64,000 nt of DNA from Acanthochlamys bracteata. Lineage: Eukaryota; Streptophyta; Magnoliopsida; Pandanales; Velloziaceae. The stretch's first letter is position 1; every line of letters starts with the position of its first letter. Made by a program: the position numbers and the translations under genes. Below, one piece after another: positions 58,726 through 64,000 of this stretch. The stretch covers positions 7,254,001 through 7,318,000 of the forward strand of contig CM034130.1 in the NCBI GenBank assembly GCA_019914995.1. Direction: 5' to 3'. The notes below the pieces were generated by a model that made no database searches, was not told the origin of the DNA, and saw only the letters and a program-made list of their open reading frames with translations.

Positions 58726-60035
58726 ACAACACGTTTCGTGGTGGATTAAATGTGTTATGTCGACTTCAAAAATCAGCCTTAGCCAGCAGTAGTTTCAAAT
58801 GAAGTAGTTCTAGGATCTTATTGTAAGCCTCGTGCAGTTGTAGGTCTCCAAAAGTTGTGTAATTTTTGCTTCGTTTTTTGGTGATCCTTTGTTTATTGTT
58901 TAGAATACATTCATATTTTAATCGGATGAAGTCAATAAAATTCGAAACATAAAACTTGAGGCAGGATCTTGCAAGTATTCTGTGTTGTGCACTCTTACCA
59001 CTTGTTATCTTGTTTTTATGTGACATGAATCGCAAATAGTGCGGCAACTTGTTCAAAATAGCCATATGCTGCAACGTGCATGTAATTTAAATTCCTGATA
59101 AATATATATAATATTTGAAGTGTACCCTATTTGTAACTAAGCTTGTTACACCATATATATATATATATAAACAGCAACTTTTTCAATCAAGTCCTGATAA
59201 CATTTTACATATGAACAAAACTTTCAAAAAGTACAGCAAACGATAGGAGCTACTTCTGTACTATATTCACAACTTTGGCTATACGACTAACGGGGCTCTA
59301 ATTGCATTAAACAGCATACTTAAAATATTTCTAGTTTTCGGTCTTGCATCTGAGTAGTTCACGCAACTAAGAAAACTTCCTGCAACTGGTTTGATGTTAT
59401 ACTAGAAGAACAAAATATGAAACTAAAAAAATGAACCAAGCTGAATGAATATAGATCATGATCAGGTAGGCGCAATTAAATTCATGGACATAATAGAAAT
59501 AGACAGACTGTGTGAAACGAATAGTGCTATTCCTTCTCAGCAAAAGCATTACGAAAATGTCATTATCAAGACGCAAAGATCGGCACAAATGTGTACACCA
59601 TGAAATTTTCTTGATCACATAACCTCAACGAAGTTATGGGAATTGACAGATGCTGACCTATTATCTGAATTAAATATCCCCTGCTAAGCGCATGATCATT
59701 TCACACCTTTGGCTTTAGCAACTTTAGTACAGAAACTCGAGCTGTGCGTGTGTGCACGTTGATTTTGGACTCAACTTCGAATGGGGCCCGATGCTCTCAT
59801 TTCAAAATCAATATGCATATCTTGTTGTTCCGCTAAATTACACTCATATTTTAACAATGTGATCCTCGTACATATTCCAAGGTTCCATATTCGAGGAGCA
59901 AAAACTGGCGCGGTTTCAAAATATCACCTTCAAATTCTGATCTCTTCCAGTAGAACAAAGCAGCAATAAAGACCAATCTGGGAGAAAATTACCCAGCAGG
60001 TGCTCCTGATAGCACTATTAGATGTCCTATGCAAG
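58726..60035. other. 3' flanks between E2 and the NIPA-type gene
   Basis: The two genes converge here. An (AT)n run is at 59153-59170. No supported frame or RNA gene. Confidence 0.5.
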
Positions 60036-62686
60036 TTATGGAATCCGTAAAGAATTAGAATCCTGATGTCTGAGAGGCATCTCCTCAAGAGAATATCCAT
60101 CTTCATCTGAATGCTTTGGTAGACGCACTGGAAGAGTTGATGATCCTCCTGCAATTGAATAGTAGAAACCAACTCTCTTCATATTCATTTATCATGAAAC
60201 ATGCTTAGTTTCTGATCACAGCATAAATTAATGCTAATAAGGCATACCATCAGCCATGTCCTTTGTCCTGTGAAGAAGAAACGTCCCAGAAAGAATTGTC
60301 ACAAAACCACACATCTCCGTGACAATTTGTGTTGGATTTTGTCGATCCCAGTCCTATTTTATAGAAAAGTTTCAGACAATTGCAAAATGAGTCAAAAGAA
60401 AAAATCAATTGAAGGTAAAAAGGGTACAGAGATGAAGTTAAACAGCATCAAACAAAGAGTTCTACACATTGATATGCAAATATAACAAAAATAGTATACA
60501 GTATACAAGTAAAAGATGTTACCTTGAACATGATCACGCTAGCCAAAATAGTCAAGGAAGTAAACATCACATAATATATGGGCGAAACAACAGCTGTATT
60601 GAATGTATCAAGAGCCTGTAAAGAACGGTATTTCAGGAAAATGTGAGCTAAAGTGGATTAGAGAACATTTACAAGCTTCTTTGAATAATAGCAGTATTTA
60701 ATCTTGGCAATCATAGAGTTCTACAATGCACCGATACCTTGATCAAAGTAAATGTGATAAAAGAGAAAGACTACTAATATAGCACAATGCCAGGAACAGT
60801 TTTGGAAAATGATAGATGCCCAACTGTATATAAGCCTATCCATCCCCAATTCACGAACATTCCAAACTTAGGGCTCAATATCCCATCACATAGCCTCTAA
60901 AGCACTCAGGCAGCCATGGCATTCATCTTAAATAGGATCACTCATTAATGAGTGGTTCAATTGTAACCATTTGTCAAACTACATAGCATAATACCATGGG
61001 ACATGATATAAAAAACTATATTGCAGTTTTATATAGAGTTCACACCAATTTAATGATGTCTCAATCACATAAGAAGATCCAATTAAAATACTGAAAAGAA
61101 AAAGTAAACTTAATTGAAAAAAAACTTTCAAGAGACATACGAACAAGTTCAGGCGCAATAAAAATGCACAAGCAGGAGGGCACTAAAATTCTTACTGGAT
61201 CCACAAAAAGAATCATTGCCAGAATAGAAACATGCCAACCTTGTTTAAATAGTTCATTTGTGTCACCACACAAATACCAACAACTACAGTGAAAAACCAA
61301 GTCTGGGGATAAATCAACTGATTCATTCCTGAAAATGTCAGTTTCAATGCTATCCCCAGAGCCTTGACACTCATGACCTGTCAAATCAGAGATTATCTAA
61401 ATAAATATTAGAGTTCAAGTTAAAATAGAATTTATACTGAAAATAGTATTAAGATTACCACATACCGACAAAGAGCCTACAAGAGAACAGACACCAATGT
61501 ACACCATGATGTGTGTCTGGCCATATCGAGGGATATGATGGAATATAAGCACAAAAACTAATGCTATTACAACAGCCGCATACAGTAGAAAGGCTGAAAA
61601 GGAAAGAGAATTGCCTCAGCTTCTTGTCTAAAAAAATATGGCATAACTTATAAAAGTTTTTATACAGACAAAAATAAAAACTGGTCTTGTGATAAGGTAT
61701 ACCGTATACACAAACCTATATGGACATCTAACAGGACGCTAATAGATCACCTGGTTCAGTAGCAAGATCCCATACTTCTGCCACTGATTCAATGGCTCTC
61801 TCTTGAGGGGCATGAAGAACAATTGTTGTTGACCCTACAACACAGAGTAAACAGCCTACGATGCCAAAGATATGCAATCTTTCCCTTAGGATAATATGCG
61901 CGAGTACAGCACTGCAACAGAGATAGTGTTTGCCATGATAAGGTCTACAACCATAACATTAGAATGAAACACAGTTTGACATCCAAATGAATATCTTGCC
62001 TGATGATTATGCTAAGAGCTCCGAGAGGAGTAACCAAAATAGCTGGTGCAAATGCATAAGCCGCAAAATTTGCAATTTCTCCAACAATCACTGTCACATC
62101 AAGAAGTATTAGTGGTAATCCCATTGCATTAAGGGAAATGCTCAAAAGAATAGCATTTTATAGATCTTCACTATTGGTTTTAGTGCACTAAGTACTACAA
62201 GATCAGTCTCTCAGCTGAGAAAAACTATTTCCAAAATATGCGTTTCTGATGCTTCACGGAGAACCACACCACCCAAACTCAGGAGCTAAATGTAGCAAGA
62301 ACTGAAACACCAAAAAATCTATAACCAAGAATTCCGACTTTGAAAACAATTTCTATACAGTTATTTATAGAGAAAACTAAGAAACTGGTGCTGCAATAAT
62401 AACACCTATTGAAACAATTAAAATCACTTTAGAAAAGATAGATCCACAAAGTATTTGTTGAAGTACAATTTTTTGCCTGATTGAAACTAATTAAGTTCTA
62501 TAAAGGGACACCACACATTTGTCAGAAACAAAGAGCTACATAACCAACTGAAATTTACTTGATCCAACAACAAGATAATCATAAGGATAGATGCAAATAT
62601 AAAATTGTGACTACGAATAATCTACTCACTTGCAATCATGCCAGCCCACCAGAGAGGCTCATATAAGTAAGAGTAGCCTCCAACTC
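60036..62686 (-). CDS. NIPA-type magnesium transporter, first exon missing from window
   Basis: Eight minus-strand exons: 62686-62630, 62090-62000, 61911-61751, 61593-61466, 61377-61240, 60615-60523, 60353-60248 and 60148-60036; 887 nt, about 295 codons. They read [99 protein letters not shown], then membrane segments and a hydrophilic tail ([11 protein letters not shown]). This is the plant NIPA/DUF803 family of predicted magnesium transporters with nine or so membrane segments. The intron after 62000 uses a GC donor (ATCAG|GCAAG); frame requires it. The first exon (usually MG..DNLKGLxLAL) was not found up to 64000 and is probably beyond the window. The three GTAG-type joins of this strand are otherwise regular. 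Confidence 0.92.
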
Positions 62687-64000
62687 CTGTTACAAATAAG
62701 AAAAATAAGGCCAGTAGAGTAGAAAACATGCATTTAGTTAGTAAATGCACTCATCTTCTGCAGTAATTTCAGATCAGAAAAAGAGTCAAGAACACAAATC
62801 TGACATTTGAGACCAAAATAAGAGTAAAACCTCATAAAAATGATCATTTAACCCTTCCTTTTGGGCACACAGACCACAACATCACCCAAATGCTCCTGAA
62901 GACAAATAATGCTCTATAAAGTCAAAACCATGACTCATTTGGTCTTTAACTAAAGAATTTCTGTTCCATCACATTTATCTAGTAATGTATGGATGCTTAC
63001 AGCAATTTTCCATATACGTTACTTCTTCACTGAAAGAAGAAGCTAAAGGAGAACACTGAATAACTCATACAAAGCCTGGTTGATGCTATTGACAAATTTC
63101 ATGGAAAGTGATTAGTTATACTATGTAAAGATAAAAAGCAATTTCAACAGCAATCCTAACCACATCACTATCCTCGAATACCAAGATGGGAATAAATTAC
63201 GCACAATCGCACATAGGAAAGGGTAGATAAAACTAGCAATGCTAATCTATTGGTGAATGCAGCTACCAAGCTGGTTGCAACCTGTCTATGAAATATTAAC
63301 TATTTGCAAAACCTAACAACAAAATACTATAGTTTTTCTTATCCCACAATACCCAGAGCTAGGACGTATTTCAGCTTGCTGCAAATATTCCCCCATAAGT
63401 ACACAAAACCTCTCTAAAACTATAGCTTCTAGCAGATCATCAAACCAAGAAACAACTTCTCAATTCATAGTTGGTCCACATTGTCCATTGCAATCACAGC
63501 TTCTCCGGAACTACTAAAATATGTAAATTTTTATCTTTCGCACTTCATATCTGACCAGATCCAGCTCATTCTCAAATCCGCTAGCTTTCATCAGCTTTCC
63601 AGTTGAAGTACGAGCACAATCTCTGACAAACTTGTCAGTCTGTAAATGCAGCTACCATATTTCAATGAAGATGCAACTTGAACTCATCTGGGAAAGAAAG
63701 AACAAGACAACAAAAAAAAGAAAAAAAAATCTACCCTGATAAAACCCAGTGTAATATCTATGAAACTTATGAAACTATTTCCAGTTCCAGAAACACAACA
63801 CTCTAAAGTCTCTTTCATCCACAATACCCAAAGTAATGCTTGATCAGCTTACAGCACATCTTCCTCCAATAGTACAGCAAAAGCTTTCTCAAACTATAAC
63901 AGCTACCAAATCACAAACAAGCAGAAACTTTATACACTAACTACTAATCAAAATTTCCTCAAAAAACACAGATTATGAAACCCAACACTTCATAAGCCAC
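62687..64000 (-). other. First intron of the NIPA-type gene
   Basis: No coding signal on either strand. Its length exceeds 1.3 kb. Near-repeats of phrases about CACAATACCCAAAGTAATGCT / CACAATACCCAGAGCTAGGAC and of AGCTTGCTGCAAATATTCCCCC / AGCTTACAGCACATCTTCCTCC occur at 63345-63420 and 63820-63890, about 480 bp apart, suggesting an old internal duplication. Confidence 0.5.

Overview
This is nuclear DNA of a flowering plant, most likely a eudicot and probably a rosid. The genes are split by short AT-rich GT-AG introns, intergenic DNA is very AT-rich and full of small inverted-repeat elements, and every recognisable protein is of plant type (RLCK with a USP domain, TCHQD-type GST, PAD4, AAP permease, plastid PDC-E2, NIPA). 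I cannot name the species.

Layout. 1-4.1 kb: 3' end of an SDG8/ASHH2-type histone methyltransferase gene (+). 6.2-9.6 kb: complete 11-exon USP-domain receptor-like cytoplasmic kinase (-). 9.6-15.8 kb: gene-free, AT-rich, several MITE-like elements. 15.8-20.3 kb: an inverted-repeat element of about 4.4 kb, apparently nested, carrying gene-like fragments. 20.8-23.1 kb: two-coding-exon TCHQD-type glutathione S-transferase (-) with a likely 5'UTR intron. 24.1-26.9 kb: wreck of a plastid SecA2 gene (+), introns still visible. 29.1-31.8 kb: PAD4-type lipase-like immune regulator (+), complete except for a one-base frame break in a T7 run. 33.4-35.9 kb: wreck of a UVR8-type UV-B receptor gene (+). 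36-45 kb: gene-poor, with a Mutator-type non-autonomous element. 45.0-47.0 kb: six-exon amino acid permease (+) with a perfect hairpin in its leader. 50.5-51.1 kb: small two-TM protein of unknown function (-). 53.1-53.9 kb: WEB/DUF827-type coiled-coil protein (-). 54.86 and 55.0 kb: decayed tRNA-Asp and intact tRNA-Glu. 55.3-58.5 kb: plastid pyruvate dehydrogenase E2 (+), followed by a decayed duplicate of its last exon. 60.0-62.7 kb and beyond: NIPA-type magnesium transporter (-), lacking its first exon in this window.

Context. From memory, the kinase, TCHQD and SDG8 genes are neighbours in Arabidopsis (At1g77280, At1g77290, At1g77300), AAP3 (At1g77380) is close by, and SecA2 (At1g21650) lies in the duplicated sister block. 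The window therefore looks like a conserved ancestral block. Two genes that are usually single-copy (SecA2, UVR8) survive only as intron-bearing fragments, which points to gene loss after a segmental or whole-genome duplication, not to retrocopies. I saw no retrovirus-like element and no CRISPR, prophage or bacterial-type system. The strongest leads are this pattern of decay, the PAD4 frame break, the fragment-carrying element at 15.8-20.3 kb, the last-exon duplication of E2, and the leader hairpin of the permease.
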